From NCBI GenBank assembly GCA_023405815.1, contig JAEXXM010000024.1:1-39645 (forward strand): 39,645 nucleotides of DNA. Direction: 5' to 3'. The notes under the pieces were generated by a model. It was not told the DNA's origin and did not search any database. It saw nothing but the letters and a program-made list of their open reading frames with translations. The stretch is from Pseudomonadota bacterium (GTDB lineage Bacteria > Pseudomonadota > Alphaproteobacteria > Rhizobiales > Hyphomicrobiaceae). Each line of letters starts with the position of its first letter. Positions within the stretch are counted from its first letter, which is position 1. The translations under genes were made by a program, and so were the position numbers. Positions 1 through 8,892 of the stretch are shown here, piece by piece.

Positions 1-16
1 GGTCTCGGTAGAGACC
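1..16. other. Short perfect hairpin at window edge
   Basis: GGTCTC and GAGACC pair perfectly around a GGTA loop. It may be the end of a transcription terminator for a gene outside the window, but no T-run follows and the left context is missing, so its role is open. Confidence 0.3.
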
Positions 17-59
17 GCCGCCCCTCTCCGACTTCATCCTGTAGCCGCGTCAACTGAGT

Positions 60-192
60 TGTCATCCTCGGGCTTGTCCCGAGGACCCAGCCCTCAACAA
101 GCTTAGGCGTCGACGTGTTGCCGCCTCGCGTGCAGCGACAATCGCCGGAGCAAGCGGAGCATTAGATCCTCGGGACAAGCCCGAGGATGACA
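60..192. repeat. Inverted pair of REP-like elements
   Basis: Bases 60-85 and 167-192 are perfect 26-base reverse complements of each other. Each copy also folds on itself: CCTCGGG and CCCGAGG pair around a five-base loop. Two head-to-head copies about 80 bases apart resemble a BIME, the paired form of REP elements spread by REP-associated transposases. The pair lies downstream of the dipeptidase gene and may also act as a transcript-stabilising or terminating structure. No protein-coding signal is seen in 1-216. Confidence 0.75.
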
Positions 193-216
193 CTTGGGCA
201 TATGTTGCGACTAAGT

Positions 217-1275
217 CTACCCCGCGCTCATCGCTTGCTTCAGGACCCGCGCGAAATTGCCGATGGCGATCTTGCGGATGCTCTCTTCGGGGAATCCCGC
301 CGCCTGCCAGGAGCGCACGACCTTCTGCAGGTCGGCATAGCTGGCGATGGCAGGCCGCGAAATGGCGTTCATGTCGGTGCCGAACGCGACGTGATCGAAG
401 CCCAACCACTCGCCCAGCTCCCACGCCCGCGCCGCATAGGCATCCGGCGTAGCCCCGACGTCAGAGCGCATCGGCCATAGGCCGACCACGCCGCCCTTGT
501 CGGCGATGAGCTTGGCTGTGTCGAGCGGCAGTTGTCGCGCCTGCCACACCGGCATCTTCCAGTTCGGCTGGCGCGTGCGCGTCACCGACGAATGCGACCA
601 GACGACGGGCTGCGTGGATACCTCCAACGCTTCGCGGACGCAGACGTCGGTGCAATGCGCGAGGTCCACCAGCATCCCGAGCCGATTGCACTCCTCGATC
701 ACCCTGCGCCCGAGATCGGTGAGGCCGCCGTATTGCGGCCGCTCGGTCTGGAAGTCCCCGAGTGGGTTCTCGATGTAGTGCACGAGCTGGATGCTGCGCA
801 CGCCGAGCTCGTGCGTGTGTGCCAGCGGCGAGACGTCGTCCTCGATGAACGTCGCCCCCTCCACGGTGAGGACGACGTGCGGCTCTCCCGTGACCGCCCT
901 GTCGACGTCCTCGGGCGTGAGCGCGAGCTTCAGGTTCTGGTCGTCGAGATGCTGCTTGATGCGGGCGACGTCGCTCTCGAACCACGCGATCGCCTCACCG
1001 CGTTTCGGTTGTCCCTTCTGCTTGATGCCCTGCCCGGTGATGCGCAGCCAGGGCACGTCGCCGACGAGCGACCAGGCAACCAGCGTCGCGTTGCCGGCCT
1101 CCATCGTCGGCCGCAGCGGAAACTTCTCCGGCGATTTGCCCATGCCGAAGAAGAACAGGTGCGAGTGCATGTCGCCGATATAGACCGGCGTGCCGTATTG
1201 CGCGCGCGCGCTGTGCGTCAGTGTGCAGGAGGCGGCGAGGGCCCCCTGCACGAACTGCCGGCGATCGATGTCCAT
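217..1275 (-). CDS. Membrane dipeptidase, peptidase family M19 (Tat-exported)
   Basis: A 352-residue protein of the renal dipeptidase (M19) family, zinc enzymes that cleave dipeptides or related amide bonds. The N-terminus has a twin-arginine-type signal (DRRQFVQG, then a hydrophobic stretch ending in ARAQ near residue 26), so export by Tat is likely. Family landmarks are visible in order: a first metal motif as DMHSH (most members have an H-x-D pair here, so this copy deviates), the glutamate in LTVEGA, the histidine in LVDLAHCTD, VVWSHSS, and FGTDMNA near the C-terminus. It follows the YiiX-like gene by 22 bases on the same strand, so the two probably form an operon for periplasmic amide or peptide hydrolysis. 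The substrate cannot be read from sequence, and the altered first motif may mean altered metal binding. Confidence 0.8.
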   Translation of the reverse strand: MDIDRRQFVQGALAASCTLTHSARAQYGTPVYIGDMHSHLFFFGMGKSPEKFPLRPTMEAGNATLVAWSLVGDVPWLRITGQGIKQKGQPKRGEAIAWFESDVARIKQHLDDQNLKLALTPEDVDRAVTGEPHVVLTVEGATFIEDDVSPLAHTHELGVRSIQLVHYIENPLGDFQTERPQYGGLTDLGRRVIEECNRLGMLVDLAHCTDVCVREALEVSTQPVVWSHSSVTRTRQPNWKMPVWQARQLPLDTAKLIADKGGVVGLWPMRSDVGATPDAYAARAWELGEWLGFDHVAFGTDMNAISRPAIASYADLQKVVRSWQAAGFPEESIRKIAIGNFARVLKQAMSAG

Positions 1276-1297
1276 GTGTCCCGCTGGGCTCGGCGCC

Positions 1298-2566
1298 CTA
1301 CTCGATCACCACCGTCGCCACGTAGTCCATGGTGCGGTTGTTGTTCTTCTCGGGTAGCAGCGTATTGATGAGGTACGAGGTCGGCGAATAGTTCTCCGCA
1401 ATGCCGGCCCAGTTGAAACCCGTGCCTATGAGGCGCGCGCGCCAGTTCTGCCACATCCGCCCCGTCATGCCGATGTAGTAGCTCTTGAGGCGTTCAAAGC
1501 GCGGCTGCATCTCCTCGGCGACCTTGCGATGGCCGACCGACATTTTCGACATCCCGATCGGGTTCTCGACGAATATGCTCTCCAGCAGCGGCTTGCGCTG
1601 ATCGTCCGGCAGCTCGAGCTGATCGACGACGAGAAGCGGACCATCCGCAAGACCCGAGTAGGTCGAACGCCCGTGCGTCGGCAGCACGTTGCCGGTCGCC
1701 TTCATCGGCTCCATCGGCTCCTTGATGCACGAGGGCATGCGGCTTCCCTTGAAATCCGCATCGCTCTTCGCCGGATCGCAGTTGCGCAGCGACAAGAGCG
1801 ACCACACGAACTCCGAGCAGTACATGTCGAGCGGCTTGCCCGAGTGGCCCTGGCCGAGCGCGATCTGGCCGAACTGCTTGACGAAGTCGAGGTTGGAGCC
1901 GGGCTTGTACTTCGGCGCGTTGTAGTCCTGGTTGAAGCTGATCTGGCTCGGATAGACCTTGCCGGCGTTGGCGTTGAGGCGCATCGCCCAGCCGAGCAAG
2001 TTCGCCTTCTGCGTGGCCGTGAGGTCTCGCGGACGGATGATGTGCAGATAGTTCAGCGTGCGGTAGTGCTCGCTCGTGAGATCGCCGCGCCCGACGTATT
2101 CGGCATCGAGCGGATTGTCGAGGTTGCGCAGCGTGCCGTTCTTGTCGACGTAGCCGAAGCCGGTGTGGCTGATGCCCATCTGGATGTTGGGATAGGCGCC
2201 GGCGCCGCCCCATTCGGTGCGGAAGGTGAGGAGAATGTCGCCCGTCTGCACGAGCCCGCTCTTGCCGAGCCGCGCTGCAAGCCCGGAGCGCTTGGCGACG
2301 ACGAGGCGCAGGCCGACATCGCCCTTCGCCTTGATGCCGTCGGGGTGCTTGAACTCCACCAGCTTGTCGGAGGTCTTGATGTCCTTCGGCAGGCTCGCCC
2401 ACGCGCTTTTCGGCACCGCGAAGTAGACAGGGATCTTCAGCTTCTTGGCGAGGTCGGCGTTTGTCTTTTCGTTGAACGTGAATTCCGCGGCGCCGGCTAT
2501 CTGCGCGCCTGCAATCACCAATGCCGCGGCGAGCCCTGCGGTTGAAATCTTCTTATGCAATGACAT
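1298..2566 (-). CDS. Exported YiiX/C92-like permuted papain-fold hydrolase
   Basis: A 422-residue protein with a Sec-type signal peptide (basic start, hydrophobic core, cleavage around AGAAE near residue 26). A histidine in GISHTGFGYV (His134) and a cysteine in MYCSEFVW (Cys250) occur in the order expected of circularly permuted NlpC/P60 enzymes such as YiiX, which cleave amide or thioester bonds in envelope material. The start at 2566 was chosen because the signal peptide begins there; a much longer upstream frame crosses the divergent sulfatase gene and is not credible. A GGGGGAG ribosome binding site precedes it. First gene of a probable two-gene operon with the dipeptidase; the 207-base gap to the divergent sulfatase must hold both promoters. 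The family call rests on two motifs only. Confidence 0.6.
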   Translation of the reverse strand: MSLHKKISTAGLAAALVIAGAQIAGAAEFTFNEKTNADLAKKLKIPVYFAVPKSAWASLPKDIKTSDKLVEFKHPDGIKAKGDVGLRLVVAKRSGLAARLGKSGLVQTGDILLTFRTEWGGAGAYPNIQMGISHTGFGYVDKNGTLRNLDNPLDAEYVGRGDLTSEHYRTLNYLHIIRPRDLTATQKANLLGWAMRLNANAGKVYPSQISFNQDYNAPKYKPGSNLDFVKQFGQIALGQGHSGKPLDMYCSEFVWSLLSLRNCDPAKSDADFKGSRMPSCIKEPMEPMKATGNVLPTHGRSTYSGLADGPLLVVDQLELPDDQRKPLLESIFVENPIGMSKMSVGHRKVAEEMQPRFERLKSYYIGMTGRMWQNWRARLIGTGFNWAGIAENYSPTSYLINTLLPEKNNNRTMDYVATVVIE

Positions 2567-2773
2567 TGAGCGTCTCCCCCACGCAACTTTGTGAGCTGGC
2601 TTAGCACGGGGCCGGGCGCCGCCCAACCACCGTCGTCCGATTGAGGCACAGTCCGGATACAACCCATTAAGGGTGTCCGGCTTAGGGTGCGCGAGCGTCC
2701 AAATGTGGGCAGCGCTTTCGACGCGCCCCAGTACTTGCGTGATGCTCTGCCCCCGCCTCAGTGGAGCTTCGCA

Positions 2774-4540
2774 ATGAAGCCTATGCTTTTCCGCGCCTTG
2801 CTCGCCGCGGCGCTTTCGTTTGCCGCCACCGTCGCCCAGGCCGAGGACACCAGGGAGAACATCCGCGGCGCCACCACCGGCCCGACGACGGCCCGCGGCT
2901 TCAGCCACCCCGAGCAGTACATCCACCTTCAGGACGTGAAGCCGGCGGACAATATGTACCCGGTCGTGCCCCATCCCGAGCAGGACAAGGCGGTGCGGGA
3001 AAAGCTCGCGGCCCTGCAGGCGAAGACCGGCAAGAAGCCGAACATCCTCATCTTCCTCATGGATGACGTTGGCTGGATGGACCCAGGCTTCAACGGCGGC
3101 GGGACTGCGATCGGCAACCCGACGCCGGTGATGGACAAGATCGCCAATGAAGGCATGATCCTCACCTCCGCCTACTCGACGCCGTCGTGCTCGCCGACCA
3201 GAGCCACCATCCACACCGGCCAGAACCCGCTGCATCACGGCATCCTGCGCCCGCCCATGTACGGCGAAGCCGGCGGCCTCGATGGCGCCATCACCATGCC
3301 GCTGCTTCTGAAGCAGCATGGCTACGTCACCCAAGGCGTAGGCAAGTGGCACATGGGCGAGAATCAAGGCTCGCTGCCGCAGAACGTCGGCTATGACGAC
3401 TACGTCGGCTTCCTCGGCGTGTCCGACATGTACACCGAGTGGCGCGATGTCTACTTCAACCCCGAGATCGCTCTCTCGCCTGAGCGCTTCAAGATGCTCG
3501 AGGACGACGCCTTCAACCACTACGAGGTGCATTGCACACCTGGCGATAAGGAGAAGTGTGAGAACGGCAAGCTGATCGAGCTCAACTACATCAAGGAGCT
3601 CGACAAGCACTGGCTCGAGGTCTCGACCGACTTCATTCGCAAGATGCGTGGCTCCAAACAGCCGTTCCTCCTCTATCACGCGACGCGTGGCTGCCACTTC
3701 GACAACTATCCGTCGGATGAGTGGGCCGGAAAGTCGCTGTCGCGCACCAGCTACGGCGACTGCATAGTGCAGATGGACTACACGCTCGGAAAGCTCGTCT
3801 CCGCGCTCAAGGAAGCGGGCGAGCTCGAGAACACGCTCATCATCCTCACGTCAGACAATGGCCCCGAATGCGAGATTCCCCCGCACGGGCGCACGCCGTT
3901 CCGTGGCTGCAAAGGTTCGAGCTGGGAAGGCGGCGTGCGTGTGCCGACGTTCGTCTATTGGAAGGGCACGATCGAGCCGCGCAAATCGGACGGCCTTTTT
4001 GATCTCGCTGACATCCTCCCGACGGCGCTTTCGCTCGCCGGCGTCCCCGGCGCCGAACTGGCCAAGCTGTTCCCCAAGACGACGTACATCGACGGCGTCG
4101 ACCAGTCTGGCTTCCTTATCGCCGACGGTGGTCTCTCGGCGCGGCGGAGCCGCCCCTACACGCTCAACCAGTACTACTCGGCGATGCGCATCGACGAGTT
4201 CAAGGGCGTCGTCACCGGCGAGGTCGAGAACGGTGTGGTGCAGAAGGGCGATTGGGGTGGATTCTCCGGCTCCATCTTCACCGACACGGGCGGCGCTATC
4301 ACCTTCAACCTCTATACCAACCCGAAAGAGGACGTGAGCATCGGCATCCGTCACATCCCCATGGGCGTGCCGCTCATGGCGGCCTCGGCCTTCTACTTGA
4401 AGGAGCTGATCAAGTACCCGCCGCAGTTCAAGATCGGCTTCATGTCCAACAATCCGCCCGTCTACGATCTCATCCCCAAGATCCAGGAGATGAAGAAGGA
4501 GCAGCTCGAGAAGAACGGCGTTGGACGCCCGACGCCGTGA
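2774..4540 (+). CDS. Arylsulfatase, cysteine type, exported
   Basis: A 588-residue sulfatase of the alkaline-phosphatase superfamily that hydrolyses sulfate esters. The N-terminus is a clear Sec signal (cleavage after AQA near residue 22). The activation motif C-S-P-T-R is at residues 139-143, where Cys139 must be oxidised to formylglycine. Metal ligands are visible as the Asp97-Asp98 pair in FLMDDVGW and Asp361-Asn362 in TSDNGPE. The start at 2774 places the signal peptide at the N-terminus; an upstream extension of 29 codons has no signal character. The cysteine (rather than serine) form needs FGE, which is encoded about 3 kb downstream. The natural substrate is unknown. Confidence 0.9.
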   Translation: MKPMLFRALLAAALSFAATVAQAEDTRENIRGATTGPTTARGFSHPEQYIHLQDVKPADNMYPVVPHPEQDKAVREKLAALQAKTGKKPNILIFLMDDVGWMDPGFNGGGTAIGNPTPVMDKIANEGMILTSAYSTPSCSPTRATIHTGQNPLHHGILRPPMYGEAGGLDGAITMPLLLKQHGYVTQGVGKWHMGENQGSLPQNVGYDDYVGFLGVSDMYTEWRDVYFNPEIALSPERFKMLEDDAFNHYEVHCTPGDKEKCENGKLIELNYIKELDKHWLEVSTDFIRKMRGSKQPFLLYHATRGCHFDNYPSDEWAGKSLSRTSYGDCIVQMDYTLGKLVSALKEAGELENTLIILTSDNGPECEIPPHGRTPFRGCKGSSWEGGVRVPTFVYWKGTIEPRKSDGLFDLADILPTALSLAGVPGAELAKLFPKTTYIDGVDQSGFLIADGGLSARRSRPYTLNQYYSAMRIDEFKGVVTGEVENGVVQKGDWGGFSGSIFTDTGGAITFNLYTNPKEDVSIGIRHIPMGVPLMAASAFYLKELIKYPPQFKIGFMSNNPPVYDLIPKIQEMKKEQLEKNGVGRPTP

Positions 4541-4875
4541 TGACGTCGGCGCTGCGGCGAGGTTGGTGGATGCCGTTCCAATGAATTAAGCAAGTCGGTC
4601 GGAAGCCGCTAGACGCCCCGGTCCTTGAGGGCGCAGTCTCCATGCCGAGAAGCAGCGCTAGATGGGGTCGGATACCGCGTGTTCCAGTGTGGAGCTGGAG
4701 ATGCGTATGACTGCCTTCGCTGCTGGTTGTTTAGACGCGAGGCGTCCCCCGATTTCGCGCTGCGTTGACGGCTGCGAGAGCCAATTCCGAAACCACGTCG
4801 CCCCGTGTTTTGACCGCCGCGTTGGGAGGCGTGTACGGCGCACATCCTTTACGTGATCATGAGGAGATGGCTGCC
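4541..4875. other. Non-coding gap between the two sulfatase genes
   Basis: 335 bases with no convincing gene. Short open frames of 60-80 codons occur on both strands but have no good ribosome binding site, no recognisable domain and overlap one another. No strong hairpin terminator was seen after the first sulfatase. The only clear signal is the GAGGAG ribosome binding site at 4861-4866 serving the next gene. The gap may hold a separate promoter for the second sulfatase. Confidence 0.5.
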
Positions 4876-7407
4876 ATGAAACCGATTGTGCTCCCCCTCT
4901 CCATTATTAGTCTTGTTGTCGTCGCCTGCCCTCCCGCGACATCGCAGCAGACGACCGGCGTGCCCGGTTCGCCAAGTGCCACGACAACGATCGACGGCAG
5001 ATATCTGCCCACGCCGCCGGCTCCGTTTGGAGGCGAGATCAACCTCAACGCGGCCCAGTCGAAGCCATACTGGCCACCGCGCGTGGTGCCACCCAAAGGG
5101 GCACCGAACATTTTATTGATCATGACCGACGACGTGGGATTCGGCGCGCCCAGCACATTCGGCGGCGTGATCCCGACTCCTGCGATGGATCGGATCGCCA
5201 ACATGGGGCTGCGCTACACGCAGTTCCATTCCACTGCCTTGTGCTCGCCGACGCGTGCCGCGCTGATCACAGGGCGCAACCATCATGCCGTCGGATTTGG
5301 CGTGATCTCCGAAACCTCAACAGGCTACCCAGGCTACGACAGCATCATCACTAAGGACTCGGCGACCATCGGTCGGGTCCTGAGGGACAATGGCTACGCC
5401 ACTTCGTGGTTCGGCAAGGATCACAACGTTCCGGCGTTCGTCGCCAGTCAGGCCGGCCCCTTCGACCATTGGCCGATCGGCCAGGGTTTTGAATATTTCT
5501 ATGGCTTCGTCGGCGGCGACACCAGCCAGTGGCAGCCGAACCTGTTCCGCAACACAACCGCCATCTACCCCTACATGCGCAATCCCGGATGGAACCTGAT
5601 CACGGCCATGGCGGATGACGCGATACAGCACATGAAGATGTTGAACGAGGTCGATCCGGCAAAACCATTCTTCGTCTACTACGTGCCCGGTGCCACGCAC
5701 GCGCCGCATCACCCGACGCCTGAGTGGATCAAGAAGATCAGCGACATGCACTTGTTCGACCAGGGATGGAACGCGCTGCGCGAGCAGATCTTCGCCAACC
5801 AGAAGAAGCTCGGGGTGATCCCGGCGGACGCCAGGCTGACGCCTTGGCCCAAGGACCTGTTGAAGGAGTGGGACCAGCTGACGCCTGACGAGAAGAAGCT
5901 ATTCATCCGCCAGGTCGAGGTCTACGCCGCCTATCTCGCCTATGCTGACCATGAGATCGGCCGCGTAATCCAGGCCGTCGAGGACATGGGCAAGCTCGAC
6001 AACACGCTGATCATCTACATCAGCGGCGACAACGGCTCGAGCCCTGAGGGCTCTCCGAACGGGACGCCGAACGAGGTTGCACAGTTCAATGGCGTCGAGG
6101 TGCCAGTTTCCGATCAGCTCAAGTACTTCTATGACGCGTGGGGCTCGGACCGCACCTACAATCACATGGCGGTAGGTTGGACCTGGGCATTCGACACGCC
6201 CTACAAGTGGACGAAGCAGATGGCGTCGCACTTCGGCGGCACGCGGCAAGGCATGGCCATCGCCTGGCCCGGCCGCATCAAGGATGCGGGCGGCATACGC
6301 AATCAGTTCCACCACGTGATCGACATTGTTCCGACAATTCTTGAGGCGACTGGAATCCCGGCGCCGGTGATGGTCGATGGCGTGGCGCAGAAGCCGGTCG
6401 AAGGCGTGAGCATGGCTTACACGTTCGATAAGGCGAACGTGGATGCGCCGTCGCGGCGTGAGCTTCAGTATTTCGAGATGATGGGCAACCGCGGGATCTA
6501 TAACCGCGGCTGGTATGCGAACACGACGCCGATCCAAGCTCCGTGGCTGCTCGCCTCCACGCCGCCTCAGGACGTCATGAACGGCTACAAGTGGGAGCTT
6601 TACGACCTGACGAAGGATTGGACACAGGACAACGACCTCGCGTCCACAAACCCCGAAAAGCTGAAGGATCTGCAGGAGCTCTTCGTGCTCGAAGCGTCGA
6701 AGTACCAGGTCTTTCCTCTCGATAACTCATTGGCGTCGCGCATGGTGACGCCGCGGCCCAGCGTGACGGCGGGAAGGACCGTCTTCACATATTCAGGCGA
6801 GCTGACGGGCATCCCGATGGGGGATGCGCCCAGTCTCCTTGACACGTCCTACACCATCACCGCCGAGGTCGAGATTCCCGAGACGCGCACCTTGGGGCTC
6901 GGCGCACCTTCGGAGGGTGATGGCATGATCGTCACCCAGGGCGGCCGCTTCGGCGGTTGGGGCTTCTACGTGCTCGACGGCAAGCCGGTCTTTGTCTGGA
7001 ACTTGCTGGATCTCGATCGGATCCGCTGGGAGGGCGCCGACGCGCTCGCACCTGGCAAGCACACGATCGAATTCGACTTCAAATATGACGGTCTCGGCAT
7101 GGGCACGCTGGCCTTCAACAATATGAGTGGGCTTGGCCGGAGCGGCACGGGCATACTCAAGGTCGACGGCAAGGAGGTGGCGATCAAGAAGATGGAGCGC
7201 ACCTTGCCGCTGACGCTGCAGTGGGACGAGAGCTTCGACGTCGGCGCCGACACCGGCACACCGGTGGACGACAAGGACTACGAGGTGCCGTTCCGCTTCA
7301 CCGGCAAGCTCGACAGGCTGACCCTCGTAATCAATCGGCCGAAGCTCACGCCCGAGGACGAAAAGCGGCTGAGCGAAGCACAACGGAACAACAGAGCGAG
7401 CGAATAG
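4876..7407 (+). CDS. Arylsulfatase, cysteine type, large form, probable lipoprotein
   Basis: An 843-residue sulfatase. The N-terminus is hydrophobic and ends in a lipobox-like VVAC with Cys18, so it is probably anchored as a lipoprotein. The formylglycine motif C-S-P-T-R starts at Cys123, and the metal-binding Asp-Asp pair lies in LLIMTDDVGFG. A second metal motif, SGDNGSS, is in the middle. Beyond the catalytic core, about 180 C-terminal residues rich in beta-type sequence (from about residue 640) make it longer than the upstream sulfatase. Two in-frame ATGs exist: 4876 is preferred because GAGGAG at 4861-4866 sits nine bases away, while the ATG at 4867 directly abuts it. With the FGE gene downstream it forms a sulfatase activation unit. 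Confidence 0.9.
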   Translation: MKPIVLPLSIISLVVVACPPATSQQTTGVPGSPSATTTIDGRYLPTPPAPFGGEINLNAAQSKPYWPPRVVPPKGAPNILLIMTDDVGFGAPSTFGGVIPTPAMDRIANMGLRYTQFHSTALCSPTRAALITGRNHHAVGFGVISETSTGYPGYDSIITKDSATIGRVLRDNGYATSWFGKDHNVPAFVASQAGPFDHWPIGQGFEYFYGFVGGDTSQWQPNLFRNTTAIYPYMRNPGWNLITAMADDAIQHMKMLNEVDPAKPFFVYYVPGATHAPHHPTPEWIKKISDMHLFDQGWNALREQIFANQKKLGVIPADARLTPWPKDLLKEWDQLTPDEKKLFIRQVEVYAAYLAYADHEIGRVIQAVEDMGKLDNTLIIYISGDNGSSPEGSPNGTPNEVAQFNGVEVPVSDQLKYFYDAWGSDRTYNHMAVGWTWAFDTPYKWTKQMASHFGGTRQGMAIAWPGRIKDAGGIRNQFHHVIDIVPTILEATGIPAPVMVDGVAQKPVEGVSMAYTFDKANVDAPSRRELQYFEMMGNRGIYNRGWYANTTPIQAPWLLASTPPQDVMNGYKWELYDLTKDWTQDNDLASTNPEKLKDLQELFVLEASKYQVFPLDNSLASRMVTPRPSVTAGRTVFTYSGELTGIPMGDAPSLLDTSYTITAEVEIPETRTLGLGAPSEGDGMIVTQGGRFGGWGFYVLDGKPVFVWNLLDLDRIRWEGADALAPGKHTIEFDFKYDGLGMGTLAFNNMSGLGRSGTGILKVDGKEVAIKKMERTLPLTLQWDESFDVGADTGTPVDDKDYEVPFRFTGKLDRLTLVINRPKLTPEDEKRLSEAQRNNRASE

Positions 7408-7438
7408 TGCTTTCGACCGTCACGTGCCGGAGATCGCC

Positions 7439-7717
7439 ATGCTGATAGAAAAAGCTGCTCCCATTGCCTTGGCCGCATTTACTGTCGCCTCACTCGCCGC
7501 GTCGGGGGAGCGCACGTGGGCGCAAACCTCACAGCATGGGCAGGACACTCAGAACGAGGCCGCGGAGATCTTGAAAGAGTCCAAGAAGAACGATCCTGAG
7601 ACTCCCAAGGACGTCGCGGAGTGCATGAAGCAGTTGGGTCCGCAGACACAGATGACGAAGGAGGAATGGGCTGCGAGCTGCCGCAGCACCCTCCGCTATT
7701 TCCCCGAGAAGCCGTAA
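7439..7717 (+). CDS. Small exported protein of unknown function in the sulfatase-FGE cluster
   Basis: A 92-residue protein with an N-terminal signal peptide (cleavage near TWAQ, about residue 28) followed by a short, charged, hydrophilic domain with two cysteines about 22 residues apart that could form a disulfide. The ATG at 7439 has GGAG six bases upstream; a GTG five codons earlier has no such site. Its stop codon overlaps the next start as TAATG, implying translational coupling with the FGE gene. No family recognised. The context suggests an accessory to sulfatase maturation or function, but that is inference. Confidence 0.7.
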   Translation: MLIEKAAPIALAAFTVASLAASGERTWAQTSQHGQDTQNEAAEILKESKKNDPETPKDVAECMKQLGPQTQMTKEEWAASCRSTLRYFPEKP

Positions 7718-8751
7718 TGTCTGCTGAAACTGATTCTCGCAGAGTGACTATGAGAACGCTCCGCATCAGCGCTCTGGCAATTCTCGGCATCCTTCTCGCC
7801 GGGGCCGCAAGGGCCCAGTCCGACGCGTGCTCTGGAACGTCCGCCGCCGTTGGCGAGGGCGCGACGGCAGGCATGGTGTTCGTGCCCGGCGGTGCGTTCG
7901 TGATGGGCTCCGATCGCCGCGAGCCCGAGGAGCGGTCGACGCACCTCGTGCGTGTCGATGGCTTCTTCATGGATGCTCATGAGGTGACGAACGCGCAGTT
8001 CAAGCGCTTCGTCGATGCTACCGGCTACATCACGCGCGCCGAGCGCGGGCCGGATCCCGCAAATCATAAGGGCATGCCGGGTGAGGTCATGGGCCCCGGG
8101 TCCGTCGTCTTCACACCGCCGGCGAAGGATGGCGACATCACCCGCTGGTGGAAGTACGTGAAGGGGGCCAACTGGCGCCAGCCGGACGGGCCCGCTTCGT
8201 CGATCGCCGGGCACGAGAACCATCCTGTGGTGCATATCGCCTACGAGGATGCGCTAGCGTACGCGAAGTGGCTCGGCCGCGAGCTGCCCACGGAGGCGCA
8301 ATGGGAATACGCGGCGCGCGGCGGGCGCGAGGATACCACCGAGGTGGTGGGCGCCTTCGACGCCTACGGCAAGCCGGCAGCGAACACCTGGCAGGGCATC
8401 TTCCCGGTATTCAACACCAAGGACGATGGCTATGCCGGCTCGGCGCCGGTCGGCTGCTTCCAGCCGAACCCGTTCGGCCTCTTCGACATGATCGGCAATG
8501 TCTGGGAGTGGACCAGCGACTGGTACCTGGCTGGCCATCAGCGCGCGCCGGCGACGAACCCCATGGGCCCCAACCTGATGCAGGTGCGGCTCGCCCCCAA
8601 TGCGACTCCGATGAAAGTGATCAAGGGCGGCTCGTATTTGTGCTCGGGGAACTTCTGCTCTCGCTATCGCGCCAGCGCGCGCCAGCCGCAGGAGATCGAT
8701 CTCGGGACGAGCCACATCGGCTTCCGCACGGTGCTCAACCGCGCGCCCTGA
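7717..8751 (+). CDS. Formylglycine-generating enzyme (sulfatase-modifying factor), predicted exported
   Basis: A 344-residue FGE-sulfatase domain protein. FGE uses copper and oxygen to oxidise the Cys of C-x-P-x-R in sulfatases to formylglycine. Family landmarks: GMVFVPGGAFVMGS at the domain start, NAQFKRFV, a NVWEWTSDWY segment, and the C-terminal GGSYLCSGNFCSRYR, which carries the catalytic cysteine pair Cys309 and Cys314 (C-X4-C). Both cysteines are present, so this is a real FGE rather than a catalytically dead relative. The first ATG overlaps the upstream stop. A second ATG at 7750 would start directly at a signal-peptide-like stretch (hydrophobic, ending ARAQ); either way export is predicted. 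It is the natural activator for the two sulfatases upstream. Confidence 0.9.
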   Translation: MSAETDSRRVTMRTLRISALAILGILLAGAARAQSDACSGTSAAVGEGATAGMVFVPGGAFVMGSDRREPEERSTHLVRVDGFFMDAHEVTNAQFKRFVDATGYITRAERGPDPANHKGMPGEVMGPGSVVFTPPAKDGDITRWWKYVKGANWRQPDGPASSIAGHENHPVVHIAYEDALAYAKWLGRELPTEAQWEYAARGGREDTTEVVGAFDAYGKPAANTWQGIFPVFNTKDDGYAGSAPVGCFQPNPFGLFDMIGNVWEWTSDWYLAGHQRAPATNPMGPNLMQVRLAPNATPMKVIKGGSYLCSGNFCSRYRASARQPQEIDLGTSHIGFRTVLNRAP

Positions 8752-8892
8752 TCGTCAATTTCAGACCTTAAAGTCCCTTCGAGTTTGATGCAGCGCCCAC
8801 GCCGTCGATCGCGCGCGTCGATGAATGGGGTGCAATTTCTTTTCTTGTCCGTAGAATGTCCCCGCAACTTCCAGAAAGGACCACGCCGAGGG

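Noticed and set aside
532..1368. Long plus-strand frame opposite the dipeptidase
   Set aside because: Arginine- and histidine-rich translation typical of an antisense shadow in GC-rich DNA; the minus strand has clear M19 motifs.
4662..4856. Frame of 64 codons between the sulfatases
   Set aside because: No ribosome binding site, no recognisable domain and overlapped by frames on the other strand.
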